From Paraclostridium bifermentans (lineage in GTDB: Bacteria > Bacillota > Clostridia > Peptostreptococcales > Peptostreptococcaceae), in NCBI RefSeq assembly GCF_019916025.1, contig NZ_CP079737.1:1364001-1428000 (forward strand): a stretch of 64,000 nt of DNA, read 5' to 3'. A program made the translations under genes and the position numbers. A model generated the notes under the pieces. That model did not search any database, was not told the origin of the DNA, and saw only the letters and a list, made by a program, of their open reading frames with translations. Below are positions 1 through 9,164 of this stretch, piece after piece; within the stretch, counting starts at the first letter, position 1, and the number at the start of each line of letters is the position of its first letter.

Positions 1-2748
1 GACTATCCTATAATTTGTCATGATTTAAAATCAAAAAAGTGCTTCTTAGATAAATATATTTTTGAAAATAAAAGATTAAAAAATGAACTTTTAGATTCTA
101 TGCAGCTAGCTATTATTTTAGAGCCGTTTCATATAAATTATGAACTTAACTATCTTATAAATAAAGTTACAGATATTAATAAACAGGTAAATAATAGAGC
201 ATTAAACGATGTTTTACTAAATATACAATTAGTAAATGCTCTTTTGATTAGACTTTGGAAGAGTGAGGAGACTAGATTAGATAAACTTTATTTTAATTTA
301 GAACAATATTTTAAAAGCTCCAATATAAAGTCTTGGGAATGGATTAAATATTTAAAAGAAATAGATGAAAAAAATGAATTTGAACAAAGCGTGTTGTTTG
401 AAATAAATGAAAAAGATTCCCAAGGAAATAGACATAATGTAAATTTATCAAAATATAAAAACTCATATGAGGATTTGTTAAAATTAAATGAACTTTGGAC
501 AAACTCTAAAAATTTTAGTTATATATTTAGACCAAAGCAGCATGAATTTACCAAGTTTATAAAAGATGTGTTTAACAGCAAAGAGGATGCACCTAAAATA
601 GGGTGTATAGAAGCTCCTACAGGAATCGGGAAAAGTGTTGGATATCTAATTCCAGCAATTATGGAGTCTTTTTATAATGGAAAGAAAATTGTTATATCTA
701 CAGATACAAAAAATTTACAGATGCAACTTATAAACAAAGATATACCTACAGTTTTAAAATCCTTAAACTTACAAAGCAAAATAAATTATGGATGTATGAA
801 GGGTAAAAATAATTACCTATGTAATAGAAGATTGGAAGAATACAAAAAAAGCGTAGTATTTAAAAGTCAAAGTGAATTACTAGAGTTTTTATATATTCAA
901 AGGCTAATTGAAAATGGAGAATATGGAGATATAGAGGAAATTCATAACAATGTTAAATCTATTTTCTCTGAAATAGAAGGGTTAATTTTAAGTTTGAGAT
1001 GTGAATCAGATATATGTTACCCAGAAAAGTGTATTGAAAGATGTTTTTATAAAAATAGAATAAAAGAACTGAAAAAAGAACATATAACTGTGATTAACCA
1101 TTCTTTACTTGCAAAATGGCCGTATAAAGAACAAAAGCAATTGGATTATTTAATAATAGATGAAGGTCATAATTTAATGGAAAAAAGTTATGATTTCTTT
1201 ACCTCAGAATGTAATAGTATTTTATTAGATAAATTATTAGATGAATTATACCCTCATAGTGAGATAAATCATAAAAATGTAAGCACTATGGATAAATTTT
1301 ATATTAGTGTTGCGGGAAAACTTCAACTAGATAGTAATATAAAAGCAAAATTGCAAGAAAAAATAACATTAGCTAAGCAAAGTGTAAATAACATACTAAA
1401 CGGATGTGGAAAAACTTTAAAAAGTGGTTTATATGACCATTCTTGGGAAATAAATAGGCAACAAGCTCCACTTAGTAATGTATCTTTTAAAAATAAAGTT
1501 GATATAAGCGGATATATGCGAAGTGAATTTGAAAACATTGTTGTATATTTAAAAGAAATATTAAGATCTTTAAACTATATAATAGATCAATGTGAAAAAG
1601 AAGGAGAAGATGATAGTTATATATTTAATACAATAAGCGCAAAGACAATGGATATAGATTTCAATATATTAACCATTGAAAGCTTTATAGAAAAAAAGTT
1701 AGACAACTATTGTAGGATCATTGATATAAATAATGAATATAAGTACTTTAATATAAGAGTTATTCCTATTGATGTAGCTGAAATGTTTGAAAGTATGTTT
1801 TTAAGTACTGTAAATACAGTTGTTTTTTTATCAGCAACATTAAATATAAATAATAATATGAGTACGTTTAAAAGAACATTGGGATTAGATAAGCATAAGA
1901 CTATAGAAAAAACAATTGAGTCTATATATGATTATAAAGGAAAAACTAAAATTCTAGCAATGGAAAAGTTTCCAAAATACAATGCTTTAAATGATGAATT
2001 TATAGATCACACTGTGAAGTTGATTGAAAATATATGTGTAAATAGTAATGGACATGTACTAGCTTTATTTACAAGTAAGAATAGATTAGAAAAAGTTTAT
2101 AAAAAGCTTGTTCATAGATTAAATATTCATAATATAGAACTGTATAAGGATAAATCAGCAGTTAATAACTTAAGAGATTTGAGCAAAAAATGTGTTGTAT
2201 TAGCTTCTAAGAGCTGTTTTGAAGGGGTTGATATACAAGGAGAAGGCTTAACTTGCGTAATTCTTGATAAACTCCCAAATAAAAGTTTGGATGATCCGTT
2301 GTACTCATCAATAAGAAGTTTCAAAAGGACTACATATGACGATGTTAACTATCCTCAATTAAGTATAAAAGCTAAACAAGCTTATGGAAGGCTTATAAGA
2401 AGTAAATATGATTATGGATACTTTATAATCTTAGATATAGGTCACAATAACACTACTATAAATAAGCTAAAAAGAGATTTGCATGATTGTGATATAAAAA
2501 GAGTTAATACTGATTATGTTATTGATAGCATAAGTAAAGACTTTAAACGTTGGAAGCTAGAAACATTTAGAGAAATTTTAAAAGACATTAAATGTGATAT
2601 ATATAGTCCTATGAAAATAATATATAAAAATAATAACGAAATGAATAGAATTGACTATATAAATGAAGAAGTATCAAAAAGAAATATAGCTTTATATATA
2701 AAGGATATAGACATAAAAAATAAAAAGTTAAAAATATCATATAAATAA
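1..2748 (+). CDS. DinG-type ATP-dependent helicase (5' end outside window)
   Basis: XPD/DinG-family superfamily 2 DNA helicase, probably with an N-terminal DnaQ-like exonuclease domain as in Firmicute DinG. The frame is open from base 1, and the stretch before the first ATG at 100 continues the same protein, so the gene begins left of the window. The end of the exonuclease fold is suggested by NNRALNDV at about residues 50-57 of the 100-start frame. Helicase motifs: Walker A EAPTGIGKS, a cysteine set in the Fe-S position (C near NYLCNRR, then CESDIC, C, C), DEGH box, and C-terminal SKSCFEGVD and QAYGRLIRS. It works on DNA in the cytoplasm during repair or replication. Fe-S ligation is inferred from cysteine placement only. 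Confidence 0.88.
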   Translation, partial: DYPIICHDLKSKKCFLDKYIFENKRLKNELLDSMQLAIILEPFHINYELNYLINKVTDINKQVNNRALNDVLLNIQLVNALLIRLWKSEETRLDKLYFNLEQYFKSSNIKSWEWIKYLKEIDEKNEFEQSVLFEINEKDSQGNRHNVNLSKYKNSYEDLLKLNELWTNSKNFSYIFRPKQHEFTKFIKDVFNSKEDAPKIGCIEAPTGIGKSVGYLIPAIMESFYNGKKIVISTDTKNLQMQLINKDIPTVLKSLNLQSKINYGCMKGKNNYLCNRRLEEYKKSVVFKSQSELLEFLYIQRLIENGEYGDIEEIHNNVKSIFSEIEGLILSLRCESDICYPEKCIERCFYKNRIKELKKEHITVINHSLLAKWPYKEQKQLDYLIIDEGHNLMEKSYDFFTSECNSILLDKLLDELYPHSEINHKNVSTMDKFYISVAGKLQLDSNIKAKLQEKITLAKQSVNNILNGCGKTLKSGLYDHSWEINRQQAPLSNVSFKNKVDISGYMRSEFENIVVYLKEILRSLNYIIDQCEKEGEDDSYIFNTISAKTMDIDFNILTIESFIEKKLDNYCRIIDINNEYKYFNIRVIPIDVAEMFESMFLSTVNTVVFLSATLNINNNMSTFKRTLGLDKHKTIEKTIESIYDYKGKTKILAMEKFPKYNALNDEFIDHTVKLIENICVNSNGHVLALFTSKNRLEKVYKKLVHRLNIHNIELYKDKSAVNNLRDLSKKCVVLASKSCFEGVDIQGEGLTCVILDKLPNKSLDDPLYSSIRSFKRTTYDDVNYPQLSIKAKQAYGRLIRSKYDYGYFIILDIGHNNTTINKLKRDLHDCDIKRVNTDYVIDSISKDFKRWKLETFREILKDIKCDIYSPMKIIYKNNNEMNRIDYINEEVSKRNIALYIKDIDIKNKKLKISYK

Positions 2749-2752
2749 GATG

Positions 2753-2818
2753 AAAATAATAAATGAGTCGGGTTTAACGTAAAGTAATTTAAGTTAAAAA
2801 CAGCTCATTTATTATTTT
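2753..2818. terminator. Bidirectional terminator between convergent genes
   Basis: A 15-bp perfect inverted repeat (2753-2767 and 2804-2818) with a 36-nt loop lies between the helicase stop and the stop of the opposing phosphatase fragment. A- and T-rich ends on both arms would suit termination in both directions. The long loop makes it weaker than the other terminators here. Confidence 0.6.
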
Positions 2819-2821
2819 GAA

Positions 2822-3493
2822 TTAATATAAAAATTTAGATTGTAAATTTTTTATATCATCTTTAGTTAAATTAAATTCTTTAAATAAATAATTTTCTGTT
2901 GAGTCAAAATCAGTATCTATCCTTTTGAAAACTTCATTTATGTAGATTTCATTAACTCCAAATATATATTTTAATTTATCTTTTGGAACATTTTTTAATT
3001 CAGGTTGAACTGATAAAATTTCATTTATAGAATCTTTGGCAGATTGATTACTTTTAAGATAATCTTCAACTATAGAACTTCGATTAACTCCTAAAATCAT
3101 TAGTATTATCGCAGATCCAACACCTGTCCTATCTTTTCCTGCTGTACAGTGCATAAGAATTGGAAGGTTTGAATCATTCTGCATAAGCTTTACTAGTTCT
3201 TTATATGCAGGGTTATTAACTGGTAAATTATAATAAGCCTCTTTTAACAGTTCAAATGCATTGTTTTTATCAAGCATGTTTTTCATCATTTCTTTTATTG
3301 AACCTAATTGGGCTATATTTGACTTAAATTGAGGCATAGCAGGAATTCTTATATAATTTATATTTTCTACTATGTCAGAAGGGCTGCTTAATATTTCACT
3401 TTCATCTCTAAAATCAAATATAGTTTTTATGTTTAAATCTTTTAACATTTGTAAGTCGTTTTTAGATAAATTAACCAAATTAGCAGATCTAAA
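2822..3493 (-). pseudogene. Tyrosine-protein phosphatase, 5'-truncated
   Basis: Tyr_phosphatase3/DSP-type protein-tyrosine phosphatase. The active-site P-loop HCTAGKDRTG (C-x5-R) is intact, as is the downstream helical region. The frame contains the conserved start of the family's core, FRSANL, at about 3476-3493. Just upstream it meets a TAA at 3512-3514, so the usual 30-40 residues before this motif are missing. The only in-frame start left is a TTG at 3478 with no visible ribosome binding site. Its 5' end runs into the 5' end of a divergent ABC permease that is truncated in the same way. A 218-residue product from the TTG cannot be excluded, but a decayed gene is more likely. Confidence 0.65.
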
Positions 3494-4232
3494 AAAGAAA
3501 CTAACTCTTGATTACTACAAAGAGATATTATCTAATCAACAATTTACAACTTCGTTAGTTTTAAGTTTAAAAACATCTATAATATCATCGTTAATAGCAA
3601 CTATAATAGGTGTTTTACTAGCATATTTAATGACAAAAAGTAAATTTTCTAAGTTAAGATATTTTTTATTAAACTTGCCTATTATAGTTCCACATATAAT
3701 AGTTGTAATGCTTGCATTTGCTATTTTTTCTAAAACAGGTATAATATCCAGAATATTATATAATCTAAATTTAATAAGTGATTCTAGAGAATTTGTAAGC
3801 CTAGTAAATGATAAAGCTGGGGTAGGGATAATGATTGTATATATATATAAAGGAATGCCCTTCATAGCAATTACAGTATATAATATATTAAGGAGCTTAG
3901 ATGCTAAATTAGAAGATGTAGCACTAAATTTAGGAGCTAATAAATTTCAAATACTTAAACTGATAATAATGCCACAGATAATGCCTACAATACTTTCATC
4001 ATTCATTGTAATATTTGCCTTTTCATTTGGATCATTTGAAGTTCCATATTTAATTGGGGCTACAAATCCAAAGGCGCTTCCTGTTAATGCATATATAAAC
4101 TATATAAATACAGATTTGGCTCAAAGACCCTTATCAATGGCCATGAATAGTATATTAACGGGGATAAGTTTTATATTATTAATATTATACAATTTAATCT
4201 TTACTAAACTAAAGAAAAAAAATTATAGGTGA
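3372..4232 (+). CDS. ABC transporter permease (PotB-like), N-terminus missing
   Basis: Inner-membrane permease of the spermidine/putrescine-iron-thiamine type. Recognisable sequence begins only at about 3501 (LTLDYYKEIL), the segment that normally follows the first membrane helix. The first helix and roughly 40 residues are absent. The 43 or so codons from the ATG at 3372 to that point are antisense to the phosphatase fragment and have no ribosome binding site. The rest is intact: hydrophobic segments, and an EAA-type loop for ATPase contact (LEDVALNLGANKFQILKLI). Permease 2 follows after 4 bp, then the ATPase. No binding-protein gene is present. Probably a non-functional remnant; the internal coordinates are reliable, the start is not. 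Confidence 0.6.
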   Translation: MSEGLLNISLSSLKSNIVFMFKSFNICKSFLDKLTKLADLKKKLTLDYYKEILSNQQFTTSLVLSLKTSIISSLIATIIGVLLAYLMTKSKFSKLRYFLLNLPIIVPHIIVVMLAFAIFSKTGIISRILYNLNLISDSREFVSLVNDKAGVGIMIVYIYKGMPFIAITVYNILRSLDAKLEDVALNLGANKFQILKLIIMPQIMPTILSSFIVIFAFSFGSFEVPYLIGATNPKALPVNAYINYINTDLAQRPLSMAMNSILTGISFILLILYNLIFTKLKKKNYR

Positions 4233-4236
4233 TCGT

Positions 4237-5040
4237 ATGAGGAAACAATTAAAAAATCTAATTATAAATACAATATTAATCTCGTTATTAATGCCTCTGA
4301 TAATACTTTTTATTTGGTCGATATCTTCATCATGGGTATTTCCTAAAATTATACCAAATGAGTTTTCACTTAGAGCTTTTGAATACATCTTGAGTGATGA
4401 AAATATAAGGGTGTTAATAAACAGTATACTTATATCTATATCAGTTGTAACTTTGACTATGATTATATCCATACCAGCATCTAAGGCTATAGCACTTTAT
4501 AACTTTAAGGGTAAAAAATTATTTGAGTTATTAGTTTTATCTCCTATAATAATACCTGTCATATCTGTAGCTATGGGGATACAATTAACTTTTATTAAGA
4601 TGGGATTAGCAAATACTACACTAGGTGTTATTATAATAAATGTAATTCCATGTATACCATATGGTATTAAAATGATAACAGATGTGTACAAATTAATAGG
4701 TGATAAATATGAACTACAAGCGAGTATGCTAGGAGCTAAAAAATTAGATATTTTAAGATATGTTACTATCCCACTTATACTTCCCGGAGTTATAGGTGCA
4801 TCTAGTATGTGTTTTATAATATCTTTTAGTCAGTATTTTTTAACATTATTAATAGGTGGAGGAAGTGTAATTACGTATCCTTTAATAATGTTTCCTTATA
4901 TACAAAGCGGAGATAGAATGATATCTTCTATATACAGCATAGTGTTTATAGTGATAAGTTTAATTGTATTAGCTTTAATGGAAGCTAGTATACGCAAGTA
5001 CTATATAAATGATAAGGAGACAAAAAATGTCATCAGTTAA
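4237..5040 (+). CDS. ABC transporter permease (PotC-like)
   Basis: Second inner-membrane permease of the same importer, 267 residues with about six hydrophobic segments. The EAA loop reads ELQASMLGAKKLDILRYVTI, near residues 155-175, and would contact the ATPase. It starts 4 bp after the first permease and its end overlaps the ATPase start by 14 bp, so the three are translationally coupled. The family imports polyamines, iron or thiamine. The substrate cannot be told because no binding protein is present. The protein itself looks complete, although its partner permease is truncated. Confidence 0.82.
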   Translation: MRKQLKNLIINTILISLLMPLIILFIWSISSSWVFPKIIPNEFSLRAFEYILSDENIRVLINSILISISVVTLTMIISIPASKAIALYNFKGKKLFELLVLSPIIIPVISVAMGIQLTFIKMGLANTTLGVIIINVIPCIPYGIKMITDVYKLIGDKYELQASMLGAKKLDILRYVTIPLILPGVIGASSMCFIISFSQYFLTLLIGGGSVITYPLIMFPYIQSGDRMISSIYSIVFIVISLIVLALMEASIRKYYINDKETKNVIS

Positions 5041-6049
5041 AATTGTTAACTTAACAAAACAATTTAACAATGTAAATATACTAAAAAATATAAATTTAGA
5101 AATAAAACAAGGAGAGTTAATAACTCTTCTTGGAAAATCTGGTTGTGGGAAAAGCACGACACTTAAACTAATAGCTGGACTTATGAATCCAGAAAGTGGA
5201 GATATTTTATTTGATGGGAAGTCAGTTTTAAACTTAAAAACACAGGATAGAAATGCAGTAATAGTATTTCAAGACTATTCATTATTTCCACATATGAATG
5301 TATTTGAAAATATAGAGTTTGGACTAAAAGTCAATAAAATAGATAAAAATTTACGTAAAAATAAAATTTTAGAACTTATAAATTTAGTGAAATTAAATGG
5401 GTTAGAAAATAAATATCCTAACGAACTATCTGGAGGGCAACAACAAAGGGTTGCTATTGCAAGGTGTATTGCTATAAATCCTAAAATATTATTGCTCGAT
5501 GAGCCATTTTCAAGCTTAGATATAAATCTGAGAGGAGAAATGAGAGAGTTTATATTAAAAATACAAAAAGACTTAGGAATAACTACTGTACTAGTTACTC
5601 ATGACAAGGAAGAGGCATTAATGATGAGCGATAAGATAGCAGTTATGATAGATGGATGCATAGCTCAATTTGATACACCTAAAAATCTATATGAGAAACC
5701 GAACTCAAAAGAAGTTGCAAACTCTTTTGGAGAAAGGAATTACATCATTGGAGATATATACAATGGACAATTTAAATCTAGTGTATTAAATATAGATTTG
5801 AATATTAAAGAAAGTATAGATAATGTGGAACTAATGATTTCAAAAGAGGATGTAAATATATTTAATTTTGAGCATGAAAGAGGAATTGAAGGTACAATTG
5901 AAAGTAAGATATATGCGGGAGATACAACTTATTATAATGTGAAAATTCAAGATATATCATTAAAAGTGAGTTCCAATAATAGTTCATACGAAATGGGAGA
6001 ACATGTAAAATTAGAAGTGAATCTTAAGAATGTAGTATACTTTAAATAG
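5027..6049 (+). CDS. ABC transporter ATP-binding protein (PotA/FbpC-like)
   Basis: ATPase subunit of the polyamine/iron-type importer. Walker A GKSGCGKST, Q-loop VFQDYSLFPH, signature LSGGQQQR, Walker B ILLLDEPFSSLD and switch histidine VTHDKEEAL are all present. About 110 C-terminal residues form a regulatory TOBE-like region. I chose the ATG at 5027 rather than 5009 because AAGGAG at about 5013-5018 sits at the right distance for it and inside the longer alternative. This gives 340 residues. Third gene of the unit; cytoplasmic face of the membrane. Confidence 0.88.
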   Translation: MSSVKIVNLTKQFNNVNILKNINLEIKQGELITLLGKSGCGKSTTLKLIAGLMNPESGDILFDGKSVLNLKTQDRNAVIVFQDYSLFPHMNVFENIEFGLKVNKIDKNLRKNKILELINLVKLNGLENKYPNELSGGQQQRVAIARCIAINPKILLLDEPFSSLDINLRGEMREFILKIQKDLGITTVLVTHDKEEALMMSDKIAVMIDGCIAQFDTPKNLYEKPNSKEVANSFGERNYIIGDIYNGQFKSSVLNIDLNIKESIDNVELMISKEDVNIFNFEHERGIEGTIESKIYAGDTTYYNVKIQDISLKVSSNNSSYEMGEHVKLEVNLKNVVYFK

Positions 6050-6085
6050 ATAATATTTAAGTAATATTGCTAATGGAGGTGCTCT

Positions 6086-6697
6086 ATGGGAGACAATAGA
6101 ATAAAGGAATTAAAACCACTTGCTGAAACTAAGTTTTTAAGTATTTATGATGCAACATATACTAATAAATTAGGAAATGAAAATCACTGGATGATAGCAT
6201 CTAGAAAAGGATATAAAAATTTATCAGAAAAGTATTTCAAAGGTAAAAAAGATGATGTAGATGCTGTTGTGATAGCCGCATTTCATAAAGAAATTAAAAA
6301 ATTAGTAGTTGTTAAACAATTTAGAATACCATTAAATGACTATGTATATGAACTTCCGGCTGGTCTGGTAGAAAATAATGAATATATTGAGGTTGCAGTA
6401 AAAAGAGAGTTAAAAGAAGAGACAGGACTTAATCTTTTAGAAATAAATAAAACCTTAGGACATAATCAACTATACTTATCTCCTGGGATGACTGAAGAAA
6501 GCGCGAGTTTAATTTATTGCTTATGTGATGGTGAATTAAGTACTGAATATTTAGAAGAAGAAGAAGATATAGAGCCTATGTTAGTTAGCAGGGAAGAGGC
6601 TAAGAAGCTTTTACAGGAAAATGTAAAAATGGATATAAAAGCTTTTATGACATTACAAAGTTTTGTTTTATTTGGAGATGATTTTTTTAAATTTTAA
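6086..6697 (+). CDS. Nudix hydrolase, ADP-ribose pyrophosphatase type
   Basis: Hydrolyses nucleoside diphosphates linked to another group; the overall shape is that of ADP-ribose pyrophosphatase. A complete Nudix box is visible: G-x5-E-x7-REL-KEETGL at about residues 89-111, with the metal-binding RELKEE core intact. The start has a good site (GGAGGTG, 6076-6082). 203 residues is normal to slightly long for the family. It stands 36 bp after the ABC ATPase and may be co-transcribed; no functional tie is evident. Cytoplasmic. Confidence 0.85.
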   Translation: MGDNRIKELKPLAETKFLSIYDATYTNKLGNENHWMIASRKGYKNLSEKYFKGKKDDVDAVVIAAFHKEIKKLVVVKQFRIPLNDYVYELPAGLVENNEYIEVAVKRELKEETGLNLLEINKTLGHNQLYLSPGMTEESASLIYCLCDGELSTEYLEEEEDIEPMLVSREEAKKLLQENVKMDIKAFMTLQSFVLFGDDFFKF

Positions 6698-6779
6698 ATA
6701 TAGTGACAAAGTCACAGAAAAAATTTAAAAAAAGTTATAAAATGAGTTTAATAACTTTAATAGGGTAAAGGAGTACTTT

Positions 6780-7124
6780 ATGGGATTTTTATCAAACTTA
6801 TTTAAAAATGATAAATACAAAAACATAACTGGAAATGAATTAATTGATTTATTTAAAAATAATAAAAAATGTATAGTAATAGATGTAAGAACTATTGAAG
6901 AATTTAAAAATGGACATATAGAAAAAGCTAAAAATATACCTGTAAGTGAATTAAGATCGAAAATTAATTCAATAATAAAATACAAAGATGATGATGTAGT
7001 TCTTTATTGTGCTTCTGGAGCTAGAAGTAAATCTGCAGCTAATTTTTTATACAAAGAAGGATTTGAAAATATATACAACTTAAAAGGTGGAATGGGTTCA
7101 TATTTAAATGCAAAAAAGAAATAA
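6780..7124 (+). CDS. Rhodanese-like domain protein
   Basis: Single-domain rhodanese of 114 residues. Rhodaneses carry sulfane sulfur as a persulfide on an active-site cysteine. The loop CASGARSKSAA, near residue 79, has the expected Cys followed by the G-x-R-S cradle. VIDVRTIEEF is the usual first motif, and NLKGGM precedes the C-terminus. AAGGAG lies just upstream of the ATG. It ends in its own terminator. A second small rhodanese lies at 11777-12073. Confidence 0.85.
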   Translation: MGFLSNLFKNDKYKNITGNELIDLFKNNKKCIVIDVRTIEEFKNGHIEKAKNIPVSELRSKINSIIKYKDDDVVLYCASGARSKSAANFLYKEGFENIYNLKGGMGSYLNAKKK

Positions 7125-7158
7125 AGAAGATGATTTAATAAAATCATCTTCTTTATTT
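7119..7158 (+). terminator. Rho-independent terminator after rhodanese gene
   Basis: An 18-bp perfect stem (7119-7136 with 7141-7158) and 4-nt loop, overlapping the rhodanese stop codon and ending in T-rich sequence. Confidence 0.85.
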
Positions 7159-7215
7159 TATATTACAAAAAACTATTAAATAAAAAATGTAAATAAAGTA
7201 GTAAATCTTACTATA

Positions 7216-7244
7216 TTGACTAAGTTTGACTAATGGTATATAAT
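7216..7244 (+). promoter_or_regulatory. Rubrerythrin promoter with overlapping palindrome
   Basis: TTGACT (7216-7221), a 17-bp spacer and TATAAT (7239-7244) form a near-consensus SigA-type promoter 65 bp before the rubrerythrin start. The -10 box lies inside the palindrome TGGTAT-ATA-ATACCA (7234-7248), a likely operator position. Confidence 0.75.
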
Positions 7245-7308
7245 ACCACCTGTAGAGGGTTAATGAAAACGTACCCCAACAAATATAGTGAATATTTGGA
7301 GGCTAGCT

Positions 7309-7845
7309 ATGGATATAAAAGGGACTAAAACTGAAAGAAATTTAGCTACAGCTTTCGCAGGAGAATCTGAAGCTAGAAATAAATACAGTTTTTATGCATC
7401 ACAAGCAAAAAAAGAAGGCTATAATAAAATAGCAGATTTTTTTGAAGAAACTGCAAAAAATGAAATGGCACATGCAAAAATGTGGTTTAAATTACTTCAT
7501 GAAGGAATTAAATCAACAGAAGATAACTTAAAAGATGCGGCAGCTGGAGAACATTATGAATGGGTAAGTATGTACGAAAAGTTTGCACAAGAAGCAGAAG
7601 AAGAAGGCTTCGACCAAATAGCATTCTTATTAAGATCAGTAGGTGCTATAGAAAAAGAACATGAAAAAAGATATAATGAACTACTTAAGGCTTTAGAAGA
7701 TGATAAAATTTTCAAAAAAGATGAAGTTGTAGAGTGGAGATGCCAAAATTGTGGACATTTACATAAAGGTGCAGAAGCTCCAGAAGTTTGTCCTGTATGT
7801 CAACATCCAAAAGCGTTTTTTGAAATAAAAGCTGATAAGTTTTAA
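7309..7845 (+). CDS. rbr: Rubrerythrin
   Basis: Non-heme diiron peroxidase that reduces hydrogen peroxide in anaerobes. The N-terminal ferritin-like domain shows ESEARNKY, EMAHAKMW and EKEHEKRY, which carry the diiron Glu/His ligands. The C-terminal rubredoxin domain has two cysteine pairs (CQNCG and CPVCQ). I used the ATG at 7309, preceded by GGAGG at 7298-7302; an upstream in-frame GTG at 7288 would put that site inside the gene. The product is 178 residues. It is a single-gene unit with its own strong promoter and terminator, and a palindrome over the -10 box suggests it is repressed until needed. Confidence 0.95.
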   Translation: MDIKGTKTERNLATAFAGESEARNKYSFYASQAKKEGYNKIADFFEETAKNEMAHAKMWFKLLHEGIKSTEDNLKDAAAGEHYEWVSMYEKFAQEAEEEGFDQIAFLLRSVGAIEKEHEKRYNELLKALEDDKIFKKDEVVEWRCQNCGHLHKGAEAPEVCPVCQHPKAFFEIKADKF

Positions 7846-7907
7846 TATTGTTAATTTTAAATTTTAGGTTTATATACATATTATGTAAGAAGAAAATATA
7901 GATATAA

Positions 7908-7942
7908 AAATATGGGTGTTTCTAATAGAAACACCCATATTT
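7908..7942. terminator. Bidirectional terminator, rubrerythrin / nitronate monooxygenase
   Basis: A 17-bp perfect inverted repeat (7908-7924, 7926-7942) containing GGGTGTTTC / GAAACACCC, placed between two convergent genes. Confidence 0.85.
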
Positions 7943-7952
7943 AAGTTTATTA

Positions 7953-9008
7953 TTATAGTTTAGATGTTAATTCATCAATAACTTCAGATACATTTTTTAA
8001 TCGATCAACCTTATAAGCGTTGCTACCGCAAAACAGTAGGCCGTTTTCAATATCTCCACGAACTGCATCTATAAGTGCTTTAGAAATACAGTAAGGGGTA
8101 TTGCTTGGATTACAAGGGATTAGGCAATTATAACATTTTTTTATTTTTCTACCCTCAGAACTAACTGAGTTAATAAAACTATTTCCAATTGCACGCCCAG
8201 GCATTCCAACAGGACTTTTAACTATTTTTATATCGTCTTGACTAGCATTTACGTAAGTCATTTTATATTCATGAGCAGCATCACATTCATGAGTAGCCAC
8301 AAACTTAGTGCCCACCTGAACTCCGCTTGCACCCATATCTATGTATTTTTTTACGTCATCACCCGTAAATATACCACCAGCAGCTACAACCGGAATATTT
8401 TTATTAAATTTATCTCCATAGTTTTTAGCTATGTCTAAGATTTTAATAAATTCACCATCATAATCTATGTTATCTATATTATCTAGATCATCATTATGAT
8501 AACCTAAGTGTCCACCGGCTTTAGGACCTTCAACTACTATTAAGTCTGCAGTAGTATTTTCCTTTCTATCCCACATTTTTAAAATAACTCCTAATGCCTT
8601 AGATGTGGAAACTATAGGTGCTATTTTAACAGAACTACCCTTAACAAGTTTTGGTAAGGCAGTAGGAAGTCCTGCTCCAGAAATTATTAAATCTACGCCA
8701 GATTCTATACAAGTTTTAACATGATCTTCATAATAATTCATAGCGACCATAAGATTTACACCTATTATACCACCTTTAGAAATTTCCTTTGCTTTTAATA
8801 TATGTTTTTTTAATGCTCTTAAATTAGCTTTAAGAGGATTTATTTCAAAATCATCTTCGTCATAACCTACCTGTGCACCAGATATAACTCCAATACCACC
8901 ACAACTAGCTACTGCACCGGCAAGAGATGATCTAGAGACACCAACTCCCATTCCGCCTTGTACTACAGGCACTTTAGCAATTAAATCTCCTATTATTAAT
9001 GGTTTCAT
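7953..9008 (-). CDS. Nitronate monooxygenase / FabK-like FMN flavoprotein
   Basis: TIM-barrel flavoprotein of the 2-nitropropane dioxygenase / enoyl-ACP reductase II superfamily, 351 residues. Visible signatures are PVVQGGMGVGVS at the N-terminus, GPKAGGHLG in the middle and PVVAAGGIFTGDDV in the phosphate-binding part. The C-terminus carries a cysteine-rich stretch (CYNCLIPC, C, C) typical of the clostridial NMO-like branch, not of true FabK. It is a single gene, and no fatty-acid genes are near. Oxidation of nitronates is the default family role; the actual substrate is unknown. Read from an ATG preceded by GGAGG. Confidence 0.85.
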   Translation of the reverse strand: MKPLIIGDLIAKVPVVQGGMGVGVSRSSLAGAVASCGGIGVISGAQVGYDEDDFEINPLKANLRALKKHILKAKEISKGGIIGVNLMVAMNYYEDHVKTCIESGVDLIISGAGLPTALPKLVKGSSVKIAPIVSTSKALGVILKMWDRKENTTADLIVVEGPKAGGHLGYHNDDLDNIDNIDYDGEFIKILDIAKNYGDKFNKNIPVVAAGGIFTGDDVKKYIDMGASGVQVGTKFVATHECDAAHEYKMTYVNASQDDIKIVKSPVGMPGRAIGNSFINSVSSEGRKIKKCYNCLIPCNPSNTPYCISKALIDAVRGDIENGLLFCGSNAYKVDRLKNVSEVIDELTSKL

Positions 9009-9125
9009 TAATTTCCTCCAAAAAAATAATTTTACTAGATTATTATATTAAGTATTAGTACCTAGTAATAATTAAATTATACTATAAAATTAAAAATAAT
9101 CAATCAGTATTTTAAAGTACAAATA

Positions 9126-9164
9126 AAAAAGCAAAATACTCTTTAAAAGAGCATTTTGCTTTTT
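9126..9164 (-). terminator. Terminator after MATE exporter gene
   Basis: A stem of about 19 bp with one mismatch (9126-9144 with 9146-9164). It overlaps the MATE stop codon and gives a T-run on the minus strand. Confidence 0.75.

Noticed and set aside
7263-7276. TGAAAACGTACCCC as a cre site before rubrerythrin
   Set aside because: It lacks the second half of the consensus (T at position 10 and the final CA).
7288-7308. GTG start for rubrerythrin at 7288
   Set aside because: It would place the GGAGG ribosome site (7298-7302) inside the gene; the ATG at 7309 is correctly spaced.
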